DNA of 64,000 bases from Cylicocyclus nassatus (GCA_958299035.1 CATQJL010000316.1:25521676-25585675), one strand, 5' to 3'; positions 32,002-45,110 are shown, numbered from the stretch's first letter. Notes: generated by a model from the sequence alone, not told the origin. A program made the numbers and translations.

Positions 32002-34209
32002 TACAAAAACTCCGACGACCAACTTCGATTCTCCATAATCTCAGCTTTCGAATGGTGTTTAGCTTGTGAGGCATTGAATTTCCTGGCTCCAAAAAATGCG
32101 CTTCCTTGACTTATAAAAACCCAATACATTGGAGGAGCGGGTGAAACGAGCTAATGGTACATATCTCCACCCCATTTTTGTGGACTAGCAAGTTTTTTCG
32201 CCCCACAACGGGATTCAACTGAATGAGGTGTAGAATTTTTTCTAGCCTCACTCTACCGATAGATACGCCTCATTTTATCTGAAATTATGTTCGTTTTAAG
32301 GGCAGATTTCTGCCCAACGAAGACTAGTTACCGCTGACTATCTATCTTTAGTACAAAGCAAGTCTTCACTAATAGACATAGACCATTGGTTTTCCGTAGT
32401 TTTATCTTGATTGCGATAAGAGAGCAGAAAATAAACACACTAAATTAATTGATATGTTAGCCAACTAAAATCGCTCATATTTCCTGCAGCAGAATACGTA
32501 AAAAAAATTGACAATTTATTCAATTCTGACATCACCTTTCGAATGTTATGTAGATTGTTAGGGGATTCCGCTTTTAGGGCTGCTCGCTTACTGTTTCAAC
32601 TTACAAGAATGGGAGTAGCAGAGACCCCCTTCACCTGGAGAGGGCCCGGCTCCTCCATCGCACTTATGGTCAGAATACTATCGGCGTTTCAAAAGGGAGT
32701 GTTTAGTCAGGAGTTGACTGACAGCCTACCTAAACCCTAAGGCTTAGTTTGCATATCTGCAGAAACGTTTGGTCAGATAGTTTGCAAGTCGTTACCTCCA
32801 TTCCAGGCTCTGAAAAAGGCGACTTGCCGAAGCGTCAGACAATAAACCGTTAACAATCTCGGATAACGGCTCAGTGTATTAAAGCACAGTCTTTTAGTTG
32901 TTTTATTTTTTATCTTTAAGGTTTGTATATTTTTTCAGTAGCAATTCAAAGAAATTACAGTATTTTTGCTGTCCTGATCGATGTACGATTCTGACAGTCG
33001 TGCACTTCTGAAGATTTTTGCACCTCAGCGTGATGAAGTGCGAGGCTGCTGCGGAAATCTCGCGGCAGAGTTATGGACGCGCTCGCGGTAGCTCCTTGGT
33101 TCCAGCTCTGGCGGCTGGCTGCAGTGCAAGTGTCACTCAGGCGGTTGCCTGAGTGACACTTGCACTGCTCCCGCCACGTGTCCCGTTTAGGCCGTAACCC
33201 CGGGGGTCCTACTCCAGCAGTGCTCGAACGTGAGCGCCTGACGTGCAAAAGCCGGTTAGGCGAAGTCGGCTAAATCAGCAACAAGTGCAGACCTACCCAC
33301 TTCCTTGAGCAGACCTACCCACTTCCTTGATTATCGAGTTATGTAAAATAGCGCCTCTCTGGTTAGGTGCTGGAAAATGTAATTCAGAAATAAGGATTTG
33401 ATTCGATTTGATCCCAAGATTTGCAAATCAGAGCCACATCTCTCCAGCTCGGGCTCTACTGCCCGTTAAGGATGAGCCCCAGGAAGCATAACTCGTTTTG
33501 AATAAGGTTTTTCAGCTAAGCAGCATATCTGGAATCAGCGCTCGAAGCTTATACCGAGAGTGAGACGGCAACGCCCTGATCAGAGTTACGGCCTGAACGA
33601 ACACTTTCTCAAACCAGATTGACTTACCGCCCCAAATCACTCTACTTGGTATGCCGCTTACATTGTACTTTTGCTGCATTACCATTCATTAAACTGAGAG
33701 CTTCAAACCCGCTACGCACATATTGCCTAAACAAGCTTGGACGTGTAGTCAAAAGTTTGGAACTGCAGTCTACTAGCATTTCAACTACATGCTATTCATC
33801 GCACACAACGACTGGACGCCGTTGCATCCGACTTAGATAAATCGCGCATGGGGGAGATAGTGGATGGCAACAGGGATAAAAAAAAACGCTTGATCAGCAA
33901 GACGCTGACAGCGTCCATAGTGGCGTCCTGTCTTTGCGTGCGATGAACGGCCTATATCTGGAATTAGGGAGAAGAAGCTTAGGCTTGTATAAACAATGTG
34001 TGCAAAGCGGTTCCGTGTCTCTTAATTACAGAATATATAATTTTTATTCCCTGTGTACTTCTGCTTCACCACAATTCACGCTCAGATTTTTACGGTCGCA
34101 CTATCTACCATAATAACCTACTGCCTATCCTTGCACCTTTCTTGCTTGATGTACTTGTTCGTGGTGCTAAAGCAGATGAATAGCCAACGGTTTTGTCAGA
34201 CTTACTAAA
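32002..34209. other. No recognised gene; fragments of repeats
   Basis: Around 32640-32665 the block GGGCCCGGCTCCTCCATCGC recurs at 42700-42720 (GGGCCCGGCTCCCCCATCGC), probably a relic of a hAT-like family. 33296-33330 holds a direct repeat of GCAGACCTACCCACTTCCTT. A perfect hairpin is listed separately. Nothing else is recognised. Confidence 0.4.
33121..33168. repeat. Perfect 22-bp inverted repeat with 4-nt loop
   Basis: GCAGTGCAAGTGTCACTC AGGC, loop GGTT, then the exact complement. In RNA it would form a 22-bp hairpin. It is too short for a normal pre-miRNA. No transposon ends are seen around it. Confidence 0.9.
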
Positions 34210-34211
34210 TA

Positions 34212-34889
34212 CAGGGTGTCCCAAAAAAATGTTAACACTGTTTGATCGTTAATAACTCCCTTGCTTTCAAGTCTTTCGCCGAGCTTTAGGTACCATTCTG
34301 TAGAGCGAGGTTCAACTTAGATTTACAGTGTAGAGCGAATCATCTAACGCTCCTCGTTACTGTAGATTACGGTAGGAAATTCCAGCATGTGGAAACGTCA
34401 TGAAATATGCCCTCTGACAAAAATTTTTTCAAAAAATCTGAAAAATTGTGTACTAGGGTTTTCGCGCACGCTGATTTTACTACACAACTTTTTGCGAGTG
34501 TTTTCAGCTTTTTTGACGGCGTAATCACATTTTTGACACATGCTGGGAAGTCAGTTATTACCTTTAACGAGGATAACTTTGAAAAGAAGTATCATAATGA
34601 AATGAAAATTTCATATCCGAAATCAGCGGCTTTCATTACCATAGTACAAGAGTTTTTGGCTTGTTTGGCTCTGTTTTAAAGCAGAAAATGGGCTTTAGTG
34701 GCCTAAAATCCTTGTCAAAATTCCTACCGTAATTCTACAGTAACGAGGAGAGCTAGATGATTCATTCGATACTGTAAATCTAAGTTAAATCCTCGCTCTA
34801 CAAAATGGTACGTGAAGCTCGGAGAAAGACTTGAAAGCAAGGGAGTTATTAACAATCAAACAGTGTTAACATTTTTTTGGGACACCCTG
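34212..34889. mobile_element. Foldback element with CAGGGTGTCCC ends
   Basis: Ends are CAGGGTGTCCCAAAAAAATG and CATTTTTTTGGGACACCCTG, flanked by TA (34210-34211 and 34890-34891). The inverted repeats reach about 190 bp. Interior around 34440-34560 is related to 62401-62500, the inner part of the outer element interrupted by a LINE. TA target and CAGGGTGTCCC termini fit Tc1/mariner-type MITEs. Confidence 0.8.
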
Positions 34890-34891
34890 TA

Positions 34892-36118
34892 TAATAGATG
34901 TCAAGTGTGAGAGGAAAATATTGCTTTTGGACATCTTCTCAAAAAGAAACTGAGCGTTTGATAAAAGAAGTACCAATAATGTGAAGAGGGTGGCTTCGCG
35001 CGAGGAGGTATGACCGAGTGTGGGCTTGCTTACTAAATTAAATTTTCGAGCTTCCAGTACTCCTCCATTTGGAAACATTCTAAACTGCGCATTCGTAATG
35101 GTGTGAACACGCACCGGGCACCTTCATGACTAGAATCTCATGGCTGTTGTTGTTTTTCTAACCGAAATTTTACTTAGTTTTCATTTTTATGATAAGCCAA
35201 GAAGCAATACTATCGTTTTCTTATAAAAACAGCGATTCCGCATATTTTCGTTCACGAGATTTCCCTGATTATCGGCTATTTTCACCCTCTGAAGCTTCAC
35301 GGCTCCACTTTCTCTAAAATGGACCATTTTCCTTGTTTTGCTTACATAATCTAATAATTTTGTTATTCTTTAATGCTGGACGCGCTATTCAAATACGTAA
35401 CGGGACACATTCGGATAAGTATGTAAAGCCAGATTCTTCAATGCAAAACCCAACCAAAAGCATATGTTTGCGAAAAACTCATTTCTCAGAGTGTATACAT
35501 GAGCCGATACGGAGGGTTTAATTTCAGGACGCACAAAATTTATAATTGTACTGCAGTAAAAACACGCCCAAACGAACATTGCTTTTGCTATCTATGCAGC
35601 TTCACAATAAATGAAATTTGAATTTTTGCTAACACTTTGAAAACAGTCCAGTCTGAATGCGTTGTTTTCCAAATATATTGAAATGGTTGGCACAGTCAAG
35701 ATACATGAGATTTGTTTCAAAGTTGTAACCAAGGTAGTGACCTTTCTTATCAACAAGTACTGGCATGTAGTCCACTATCTCACAGTTTTTGCATCTGAAA
35801 CAACCGACTTTCCACAACATTATTATTCACGGTATGTGTGCATAATGAAATTATCAGTGAATCACTTGTAAGAAGATGAACATTACGTTAAACACTGTCA
35901 AACCTTTTTCCAATTTCCCATATTCGATGACGAGCGAAAAAGAGATACTCATCTTTCTCTATGAGGCCATCCTGAAAGTTTAGATTTTGAAAGATTACTT
36001 CAAACAGTTCTTTGCAGTTCCTGAACGTAAAGCTTTGCGAAATCGCTGTAGTTTATCGAATGCGCTAATCATAAACAGCTGCTTCCAACAGGATTTCTTT
36101 CTTTACTTTCACACAGAA
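34892..36118. other. No recognised feature
   Basis: AT-rich with no exon or element structure that I could support. Confidence 0.4.
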
Positions 36119-36126
36119 GTGCCAGG

Positions 36127-36470
36127 CAGTGGCGTATCGAGGGGGCCGGGAGGGGGGCGAGAATGGGTAACGAAATTTTTGAGAGTTACCTATATGAGCT
36201 AAAAAATGTGCAAGTGACTTGTTTATACTTGTGATTAATCAAAATATTTTGAATTTTATAAAAACTCATTTTAGCTTTATGAAAAAATTTTTTCGGGGGC
36301 GTGGTTGACGTGGTCGCCCCCTTTTTCTAAAATTTCGGGGTTATGGGCCCGCGAAATTTTTAAGAAACATACCAAAAAAAATTCGGAGTGCGTGGCTGAC
36401 GCCACGCACCCTCACCAGAAAAATTTTTTTGTCTCCCCCCCCCCCCCGAACGGTCCTGGGCACGCCACTG
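36127..36470. mobile_element. hAT-like MITE
   Basis: Ends are CAGTGGCGTATCGAGGG and GGGCACGCCACTG. Flanking 8-mers GTGCCAGG (36119-36126) and GTGTCAAG (36471-36478) match at 6 of 8 positions, fitting a decayed 8-bp hAT target duplication. The interior has ACGTGGTCGCCCCC, repeated GTGGYTGACG blocks and a long C run at 36436-36447. Confidence 0.6.
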
Positions 36471-36627
36471 GTGTCAAGTGATAGCTTTTGTTTCAATGTA
36501 AGCTGCTTTATCAAGCACAACGCTCGTGCGTCTCGCTTTGAATGTTGCGAGTGGGCAGGACGCCAAGATGACTTACATAGTGCCAATATGTTGTCTCCTA
36601 TTCTGATCAGCTGCTTTGATAAAAATA

Positions 36628-37338
36628 TTAGGTTGGTGCAAAAGTTCTTTCCGCCCAAATTCGAAAATTCATAACTTGTTGAATTCTCAACGAAACTGCA
36701 AGATCTAAATTTTGCTTAAGAGAGAAACTCATGTTCTTTGCATCTGTACCTAAACTGTTCGTTAAAGTTTACAGCTTAAGGAGATAGAAGCTCAAAACCA
36801 AAATCACTCAAAATTTGAATTTTTCGTGTAGGGTCATAAAAAATCGAAAATCTGCACCAAAAATCGGAGCAGTCAGGATTATAGGTTCTTTCACCAGCTC
36901 TTTCTAACGGTGCAAAGTTTGCGCTGATTGAACGCCTCTATCAAAAGTTATGAATTTCGAGCAAGCAATACAAAAGGGCGAATTTGATTTATTTTGGCAT
37001 TTTTCAGGGAAATCATAACTTTTCATAGAGACGCTCAATCAGCGCAAACTTTGCACCGTTAGAAAGAGCTGGTGAAAGAACCTATAATCCTGACTGCTCC
37101 GATTTTTGGTGCAGATTTTCGATTTTTTATGACCCTACACGAAAAATTCAAATTTTGAGTGATTTTGGTTTTGAGCTTCTATCTCCTTAAGCTGTAAACT
37201 TTAACGAACAGTTTAGGTACAGATGCAAAGAACATGAGTTTCTCTCTTAAGCAAAATTTAGATCTTGCAGTTTCGTTGAGAATTCAACAAGTTATGAATT
37301 TTTGAATTTGGGCGGAAAGAACTTTTGCACCAACCTAA
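36628..37338. mobile_element. Mariner-like foldback element
   Basis: Ends are TTAGGTTGGTGCAAAAGTTC and GAACTTTTGCACCAACCTAA, flanked by TA. The two arms of about 325 bp are nearly identical (for example CCTATAATCCTGACTGCTCC). The loop near 36983 is about 50 bp. No transposase. Confidence 0.85.
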
Positions 37339-37340
37339 TA

Positions 37341-40299
37341 TTATTGATTAGAGGGGCAAAATACGCAGAAAATTGTCACTGTGTCACAGGTTTTACTTAT
37401 CTTCTCGACGTACAAAATTGCACTTGTGTATGGCCATAATTCTAGGCGCCTAAATAACGGCAGGGTCGCGTTTAGCACCCAGAGCTTGGCATAGGTGGCT
37501 CACGGAGCAAGCTAGAGATCGCTTTGAAGTGAAAAGCAAAAGGGGTACCTTTGTGGATCCGTGGCGAAGCCCCGAAAAAACGTATGTATAAGTTTAGTTT
37601 TGTATACAAAAAAATCGCCAATTCCCTCGTAGAAAATCGGGGTGCGAGGGTTGAAAAAAATTCAAAAAATCTTCTGATACGCAAAGCAACATTAAACTGA
37701 ATTTTTAAGAAACTAAACGATTAAAAACAACTTCGGCGAATTGGGCAGTTCCAACATAGTAACTCACAAGGGAGTGGTAAATGCCGAAGCGGCCAAGCCA
37801 ACAAGCTGCATACCATTCAATGTAGCATAAAACACTGGCTTCGATTCTGTTTTCCTTATCTGCTTCTCGATTTGTGGAAGAAGCCACAAGCATTTTTATT
37901 GCCAAAAAAATACATAAAAACTGCGAAACTGAGCACATGACTAAACTCTCAGCTCACCTTTGGGTAAGGGTCATACGAAGTAACCTAGCTGCATGTTCTG
38001 GCCAGCATTGAACCGAACGTGACTCTATACGGCCAAGTTTCCACTCTCGTGCATAATCTCTTAGCAAAATAGTGGTTTTTGATAGCATATAGCTTCTCCA
38101 CAAAAACGAAGCAGATAAGCAAGAAGATTTTGTGTCAGCGCTTCATTCTGTATCTAAAGGTATACTGCTGTTTGGATTTTCCACTGCGACTTCTGACCAT
38201 TCCCTTGTCAGCAATTCTTCCAGCTTCCCCCCCCCCCCCCGTCCTCAAAAACAAAACTTATCCCAGAGCTGTTATCATATGAGTCTTACACATACACTCC
38301 CAATTTCTAACACCTACTCCAACTTTTACCCCCCCTCCCCCCCCCCCCCAACCTCTCTCCCTTTTTTATACCACCTCTTCATCTTCTAGAGACGTCGCAA
38401 ATGCTCAACACACTGTAATACCGATTCAAATCTTTGCAAAACCAGCAATTTTCCGTTACAATCTGCTCGTCGCACAAGCTCGGGAATTCAAAATCCCCCG
38501 AGATAAATAAAAGGCTTGTTTACAGCAAAGTGAAAAAGGTATGATACGAAAATTGGTGTGTAGATGGGCGATAAGGAATTAAGACTACGCCTGAAAATTG
38601 TGAACAAGATATGTGAACTGAAAGCGCGGCAAACTCTTTTTGTGTTTAGGTGGATTTCCAGCCACCTGGACAGCCACCTAAGGTGTCTGCGAAAGAGAAA
38701 GTCATAAATTTTCCTTCCTTCACATAATTTTTTTTCACATTTTTTACATAGCTTTGTTCTACATCAAATCTCTACGAATGAGTCTTTGAATTTTTCCAAA
38801 TCTCCTCCCCACTTACTTGCAGCCCTCCAAATTTTTTGCATAGCGGCGGCAAGTCTGCTTTAAGCGCGCAAATGCGCGCCAGATACAGCATGCCGCCATT
38901 TCGGAGAAAAGAACATTTTTTATTTTATGTTTTTCAGCGTTGTTTTCATGTTTTGTCTCATTACTTTTTGTTATTCGTGTTTGACCCTTCATGAGTCATA
39001 GGTGACGTTGTAATTTTGCGTCCAAGTTTACTGGGACTTCGTTTCTGAAAAACTGAAAAAAGCCACCTCATGCTGAGCCCTGTTAGCACCTCCTCCTACT
39101 TTCAACACGGTGTCCGGCTATAAAGTGACAAATGGACTCCTGTACAACATATTCGACTTTGCCACGCTTGATTGTTACGATTTCTTGCATGATGTGAGTG
39201 GGAGAGTAGTCGAGGCCACAGCTATCTGTGGTGCATCCCCAGAATTGTTCCGATAGGTACCATCAACATGGCTGCGTTTGAGTCGTTTTAACACAAATTA
39301 AATTCGTTTTAACACATTAACTCCAGCAAATTTGAGGCGCTTTCTCGAACTTGGCATGCTAGACTCAAAGGCAGCCACTTTGATAGTACCTACGGGGATA
39401 ATTTTGGGAAATGCGCGATACTTTGGCTCACGCCGCTCTTGGTCAGTCCTTCTGCTGTGGAGCGCGTCAAGTTCCCCGAACTTGTAGCTTTTTGTATTGG
39501 CTGCGGGTAGGAGATCACATATGGCTTCGAGTCATGTATCCCCCCCCCCCCAACCTTCCTACACTGGCGCCGTGCCACTTTAGCAAAGGAGAGTTTATGT
39601 GAGGCAAAAAATATGAGCGCGGCGAGTGTCCTCCGCTCTCGGTGTAAGACTCTTGACCCGTAGCCTTTTGTATTTCAGCCTTTGATTACTTCATCTCTCC
39701 AGTATTTCCGTACTACCGTCGGTTAGCTGAGCAAATAAGGTAAGCTTGTACATAGTTTTCAGAGATTTCCGCTCATCACATTCATCGGACTGAACTGCAT
39801 TGCATAAAAAGCGGTAAGTTATCTACTTGGTTACACTTCGAACCCGTTGGAATAATGCAAAGGGCAACCTATTTTTATTTCTTTAGGTCCTATTAGCGGT
39901 GAAGGTGACGTAACATCCACTCAAAGGTGCACTATTCTTACAGGAAGCGGTAAGAAGAGACGCGCTCAGGGGTGCGATAGTGGGAGCCGATTTCCCCCCT
40001 ACCTTCACTTAAGCTGGCACAGGGTGTGTCCACCTTCACTTTTGGAATAAAATTTTTTTTTGCTAAACGAACAGGGAGAATAAGCAAAACAAACGCAAAA
40101 AAGATTATTGAAAGCATATTTTCGTGTATACGGCGACATATATATTCAAAATAAAGTTGCATAGTAAATGGTGTATTTGGAAGTGAAAGTTAGACTGTAC
40201 GTATTTTACTAAGTAAATTTTGTTATGACGTACTGCGAAGAAAGTAGGTCGATCCAGGAATTAACCGCCGAGAACCAGACTTTTGAATAGTGAAGTAAC
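37341..40299. other. No recognised gene; homopolymers and a small foldback
   Basis: C runs of 10-14 at 38227-38240, 38340-38349 and 39541-39551 flank T-rich tracts. 39253-39398 is a small foldback (TAGGTACCATCAACATGGC and GCCACTTTGATAGTACCTA). 37480-37590 is similar to 54640-54730 (AGCTTGGCATAGGTGGC versus AGCTCGGCACAGGTGGC). Short open frames are not supported. Confidence 0.4.
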
Positions 40300-41489
40300 T
40301 AAAGATCATGCGAAATTTTCACTGTTATAAATCTTGCGGTTGAAGATGTCAGCAATTGCGACTTCATAGGTTTTGAAGAATAGATAGTGCTCTATTAGAT
40401 GGTGAAAAAATGGAGTCGATTTGGGAGAAGTTTGCCGAAAACAAGAATTCTAAAAAGTTACACCATTTTAGCTCGTTTAGTGATAGCTGACAGTTAAACT
40501 CATATAAATCTTGAATGTGAAGATGCATGATGTTGCTACTTCATGGGTTTTGTAGAGTAAGGTTTGCTTTATTAAAATATATCTTACACGTACCGATCTA
40601 TTGAAGAAGCGCCGACGTCCAGGGAAAGCAGGTAAAAAAGCGTTTTTTTGAATTTTAACAGCTCATAACTTCTTAAGGACCGCATGAATCATGCTGCGAC
40701 TTCATAGATTAGATTCCTCTCATCAAGAGCTTTCAGATGATGTATATTATGTGGGAGATTAGGGACTCCTACGACTTAGCCCATGGGGGACACTTTTCAT
40801 CACAAGTCCCTCAGCTCACTCCAATGTACTGATTGCCAGGGGAGAATTTGTGATGTAAAGTCTCCCCCACGGCCATAAGTAGTGGGAGGCCCTAATCCAC
40901 ATATTGCATATAATCTGAAATCTCTTGATGAGAATAATCTAATCTATGAAGTTGCAGCATGATTCATGCAGTCCTTATGAAGTTATGAGCTGTTAAAATT
41001 CAAAAAGCGCTTTCTACCTGCTTTTTCAAGACCCTGGATCTCAACGCTGTTTCATTGGATCGGTACGGTTAAGATATTCTGATTAGGGTAAGGCAAACCT
41101 TACTTTACAAAACCTATAAAGTCTCAACATCATACACCTTCACATTCAAGATTTATATGAGTTTAACTCAGCTGTCACTAAACAAAAATGGCGTCATTTT
41201 TTAGAATTCTTGTTTTCGGCGGACGTATCTAGAATCGACTTCATTTTTTCACTATCTATAAGGGTGAAAAATGGGTAAGCTTGATTTTTATTACATTTTG
41301 AGGTTCTTTGTTCTCACCAACAACAAGCAGGCTGCAACTCAAACGTCCTTACATAACCGATTTCGCCTATTGTTCTGGCAACGCGTTACCGCTCCTCTCT
41401 GATAACCGTACACGTGGCGCCGTAAAGATCTCAGACAGGATTTTTGGAACAATTCTCAATCTTGCGCTGCTATTATGTAAAGTCGTAAA

Positions 41490-41545
41490 GCATTTGACAT
41501 ACCGTTCGAAAGAGCTTATGCTCTTTCAAACGATATGTTAAATGC
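41490..41545. repeat. Hairpin of about 26 bp
   Basis: GCATTTGACATACCGTTCGA continuing AAGAGC, short loop, then GCTCTTTCAAACGATATG and onward, with two mismatches. Lies inside the segment 41275-42300. Confidence 0.75.
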
Positions 41546-41684
41546 ACGAGACTTCTTCTCGATTTCTTTCAGAAAAAAAAGCGGAAAAACCTGAAAAATA
41601 GCTATTTTTAGCGCATTGAAAAACCAAAAAAGTTTTGTCCTATATTTCCCGAAGATAAATAAAATCTGAGGTAATATCTCCTCC

Positions 41685-41885
41685 ATGACGAAGGCGGTCG
41701 CCCAAATAGGTTGAGAGCATGCAAGGCTGACGCGCACGCGGCGCGCGGGCAATTGTCAACCACGGGTCGCGCGCACGCTCGCGTGGATGACCGCTGATCG
41801 AGCGTGCGCGCCCTGTGTTTGAAAATTGCCCGCGCGCCACAGCCTTTCATGCTTTCAACCTATTTGGGCGACCGCCTTCGTTCTG
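41685..41885. repeat. GC-rich palindrome
   Basis: GAAGGCGGTCGCCCAAATAG ... and the complement CTATTTGGGCGACCGCCTTC at 41860-41880. Inner parts are rich in CGCGCG (GGCGCGCGGGCAATTGTC and GAAAATTGCCCGCGCGCC). Composition contrasts strongly with the AT-rich surroundings. Partial similarity continues outward to about 41560 and 42050. Confidence 0.85.
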
Positions 41886-42599
41886 GAGCAGATATTAAGC
41901 TGATATGGATAGATACAGCGTAAAAAGGTCTATCTCTATCTATCATGGTACCTAGAAAACATGCGTTCACCTGCAAAAAATTGAATAACGAGTATCCTTG
42001 TTCTCGAAGCTGCTTATGGCCATATCTCCTGACTTTGAAAGTTGAGGCCACCAAACCGTCGTGAGTTTAGTGACTGTCCCACCATTCACTCCAGAAGTGG
42101 TACTTTGGGTGGTCTCACATGTTTCACTGCGCAGATACTGCTCAAACATTATAACTTATCGAAGTGACTAACTTTGCATTTCAGAAAGTATAAAAATTAT
42201 TAATTAAGTAAATGACCTTATTTCGATATTATCTGAAAGAGAATAACATATTCCAACATTAAAATTGGAAAGTCTAATCACTTCTCTTTTTTGAGAAACC
42301 TCCAGTTATTTCGCAGTGTCCCATTTTTACCGTTCACCCTAATAATAAAGCACCATTTACTCTTCAAAATTTATAAAGTCGCGATTGCTAACATCTTCAA
42401 ACATCAGATTCATAACAGTAAAAATTTTGCATGTCTTTTTACAATTTAATTACTCAAAATTCTGCTTTTTGGGGGTTGCTTTCTGGATTGAACTACTTTC
42501 TTCGCTGTACGTTATAACAAAATTTACACTTGTCAGTATAATCAGCATTTCCCGCGCACTGGCGGCAGCGACCTAGAAGGATAGGCTTAGTCGACGTTG

Positions 42600-42740
42600 A
42601 CACTCCTCCCCCTCGACGTTTTTGGGAGGTGAGTGACCGGCACTACCACCTTCACTTTTGGCAGGCCAGTGGTAGCTGGGACCACCTTCACTTTTAATGG
42701 GCCCGGCTCCCCCATCGCTCCTCTGGTTCCGCTACTGCAA
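42600..42740. repeat. hAT-like repeat fragments
   Basis: Two copies of ACCACCTTCACTTTT (42649 and 42680) and the block GGGCCCGGCTCCCCCATCGC then CCGCTACTG. Similar words occur at 32620-32660 and 39975-40050. Read in reverse, CAGTAGCGGAACCAGAGG looks like a hAT terminus, but a partner end was not fixed. Confidence 0.35.
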
Positions 42741-43170
42741 AAGTAAATTCAAGGTTGCATGCTGTGCTGGAGGAAGTTTTAATAAAAATAAAGCATTCAA
42801 GTGGAATGAGAATGAGACTGGGGTTTTATTTAACTGTAAACCTTTGAAGTTCTGACATATTTTCCGTTATTTGCCTGTTACACGTACTATCATATCAACT
42901 GTGCACTAGTCGAAAGCGGGTTCAAGGTGACCTCGGTTGGTCTTTCTGAGTCAATACATTGACGACCGAAGCCTTTCTCGGACCAACCAACATTTTTCAA
43001 ATAATGTCACGCACAATTCCATCTACAGTACACCTACAGTAGCGCTGGAATGCTGGCAGAAATATTAGAGTTTGTAGATCAAATGCTCTCTTATCTTCAA
43101 AGCTGGGCATTTTGTGAAGTGTCAGTATATGCCGTGATATGCCAAACCAGGTTTTTGGTGGATCTTTATT

Positions 43171-43216
43171 GGACCTGACGGTTTCGACAGTCTCGTCTTC
43201 TTCAGACGTCTGAACG
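43171..43216 (-). ncRNA. Hammerhead-like motif, left PLE terminal repeat
   Basis: Minus strand: AGACGT, CTGAAGA, A, stem GACG/TGTC with loop AGAC, GAAAC, C, GTC, AGGTCC. All core positions of a hammerhead are present except the extra A before stem II. Stem I (GACGT/AGGTC) has one mismatch. Stem III is only A-U and C-G with a 1-nt loop, as in the small PLE hammerheads that work as dimers. Confidence 0.5.
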
Positions 43217-45110
43217 AAGATCATAGGTTTTTTTCGAATCTGGACGTATACCGCCAAGAGCCTCCTCTCTCACCGCGCCAGTCTAGACCCACTCATAAGC
43301 TAGCAGCGTGAGATCATCGAGGTTGGAAACGAGCCGACCTTGGATTCACCGCATTTCAGTAAGCCCTAAGTCATCACTGCGCATCAAGTACGATCGACTT
43401 AGGGGTGCGCAGCATGGGAAACATGAAGAGGTTTTGAACAGCTCACCGACAACCCGCGAACATGATTTAGATCAAAATGAAGTAGATACGGCGAGAGTCA
43501 CCGTGTTAGGCAACATTCAATTATCTGATGCGCTCAATTGTTTCAGTCTTGGCCCTTCGTTTTCACCAGTGCAAACCATGAATCCCTCTGTCTGCCGCAA
43601 GATAGTTGGAAGTTTGTACCGCTCACGTAACTCGCTACGAGTTCGAGAAAGACAGCACAACAAGGCCCCAGCTAGTCTTGCCGCAGTAGTAATGCATTAC
43701 CAACAGTGCCATTTCCTCGCACTTTCTATAAAGAACCAGAGCCTTCCCTGTTTGCTGACACCAAATTCCGCGCTTTGTCCTTAGCAATTTTCGATGTGTT
43801 GAGAAAGTTTGAACACGACCGGCAAACTAACTTGACTCATCATCAATGGCAAGGTCTCCAAGAGCTGCGTGATGCTATAGCAAAGCAAAGTATTCGGATC
43901 TCCATAAGTGACAAAGGTGGCGAGTTCATTGTGATGCCGCAGGCGCTGGACAGAGAGATTGCAAATCTGCACTTGTCTGCACTTGGCAGACAGAACGAGT
44001 TACGAGCCCGGGTCTAAGAAGGGCTATCAGGTGCAATGCAGAAAACTCAATGACATTTGGATTAATGTAGGAAGGAGTGCGGGTCTCGATGAACGATTAG
44101 TGAGCAGGTCAAAATTAGAAAATCCAAATTGTCCGGTGTCTATCACTTGATCAAAACGCACAAAGTTTCTTCGCACGATTTGCGCTCCATGTCACCTGAA
44201 ATTTTCAATAATACGGCCCACAATTAGCTGTGTTGGAAGTCCAACAGATCGCATATCGTGGTTCCTCAGTAAGCTTTTACCAAAGATCCCTTCACACTTA
44301 TCCAATACTCATCAACTCTTGGAGTACGAATTGTGAACATGGTGCAGTTATGGAGTCATTTGATGTATCATTTCTCTACACTAATGTTCACAACGATGAA
44401 GCACTGCAAGCTCTCTCGGAGTTATTGGATAAGCACATCACCACCATAAGTACCTTTGGTCTAAGCAAAAGGCAGATACTGGTCTTCATTCAAGCATGTA
44501 TGATGCGTCTCAGAACAATGCATTGTATGCCCCTACGGAAGAACTGTAAATTGTGCAAAGGCTGGTATAATATACCAGTTGGAGTGTTTAATCTGTCAAG
44601 ATTGCTATATAGGAGAGACGGGTAGAATGCTAGGTATAAGGCTGGAGGAACATTTGCCCGGGAAAAGGCGAGAATACTTGCAACACCGTGGGGGCGACAT
44701 AAAGCTGAGAAACATGGTGGAAATGATTATGAAATTAAATGCACTACATATCGTACGAGACTGAGATATGCGCTAGAAAAATACTTGAACCAGCGTGGAT
44801 ATGTGCAAGAAAACCGAAAATGAATCTCAAGAATGAATGTCTGTCAATCAGCAGTGATCTCGTACCGTATCTATCGTTATGTGATCTCACAGCCGCACAT
44901 AAAAGCCTTGACAAGCTGGGTGACACTCAGTGACGTCCGTTACTGACCATCTGTGCGGGCTTACTGAAATGCGATGGATCCAAGGTCGGGTCGTTTCCAA
45001 CCTCGATGATCTCACGCTGCTAACCTATGAGTGGGTCTAGACTGACGCGTTGAGAGAGGAGGCTCTTGGCGGTATACATCCGGATTCGAAAAAACCTATG
45101 ATCTTCGTTC

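Larger units (their letters stand above)
40300..42430. repeat. Nested palindromes
   Basis: 40382-41270 folds on itself around 40830 (arms about 420 bp: CAGCTCATAACTTCTTAAGG and CTTATGAAGTTATGAGCTG). Outside it, 40305-40400 is matched in reverse by 42305-42430 (AAATTTTCACTGTTAT versus its complement), so an older larger palindrome seems to have been split by 41275-42300. Units TTATAAATCTTG...GAAGATG...GACTTCAT recur four times in the region. Confidence 0.75.

Noticed and set aside
33121..33168. Canonical microRNA precursor
   Set aside because: Total length 48 nt and perfect pairing with a 4-nt loop do not fit normal Drosha/Dicer substrates; kept only as an unexplained hairpin.
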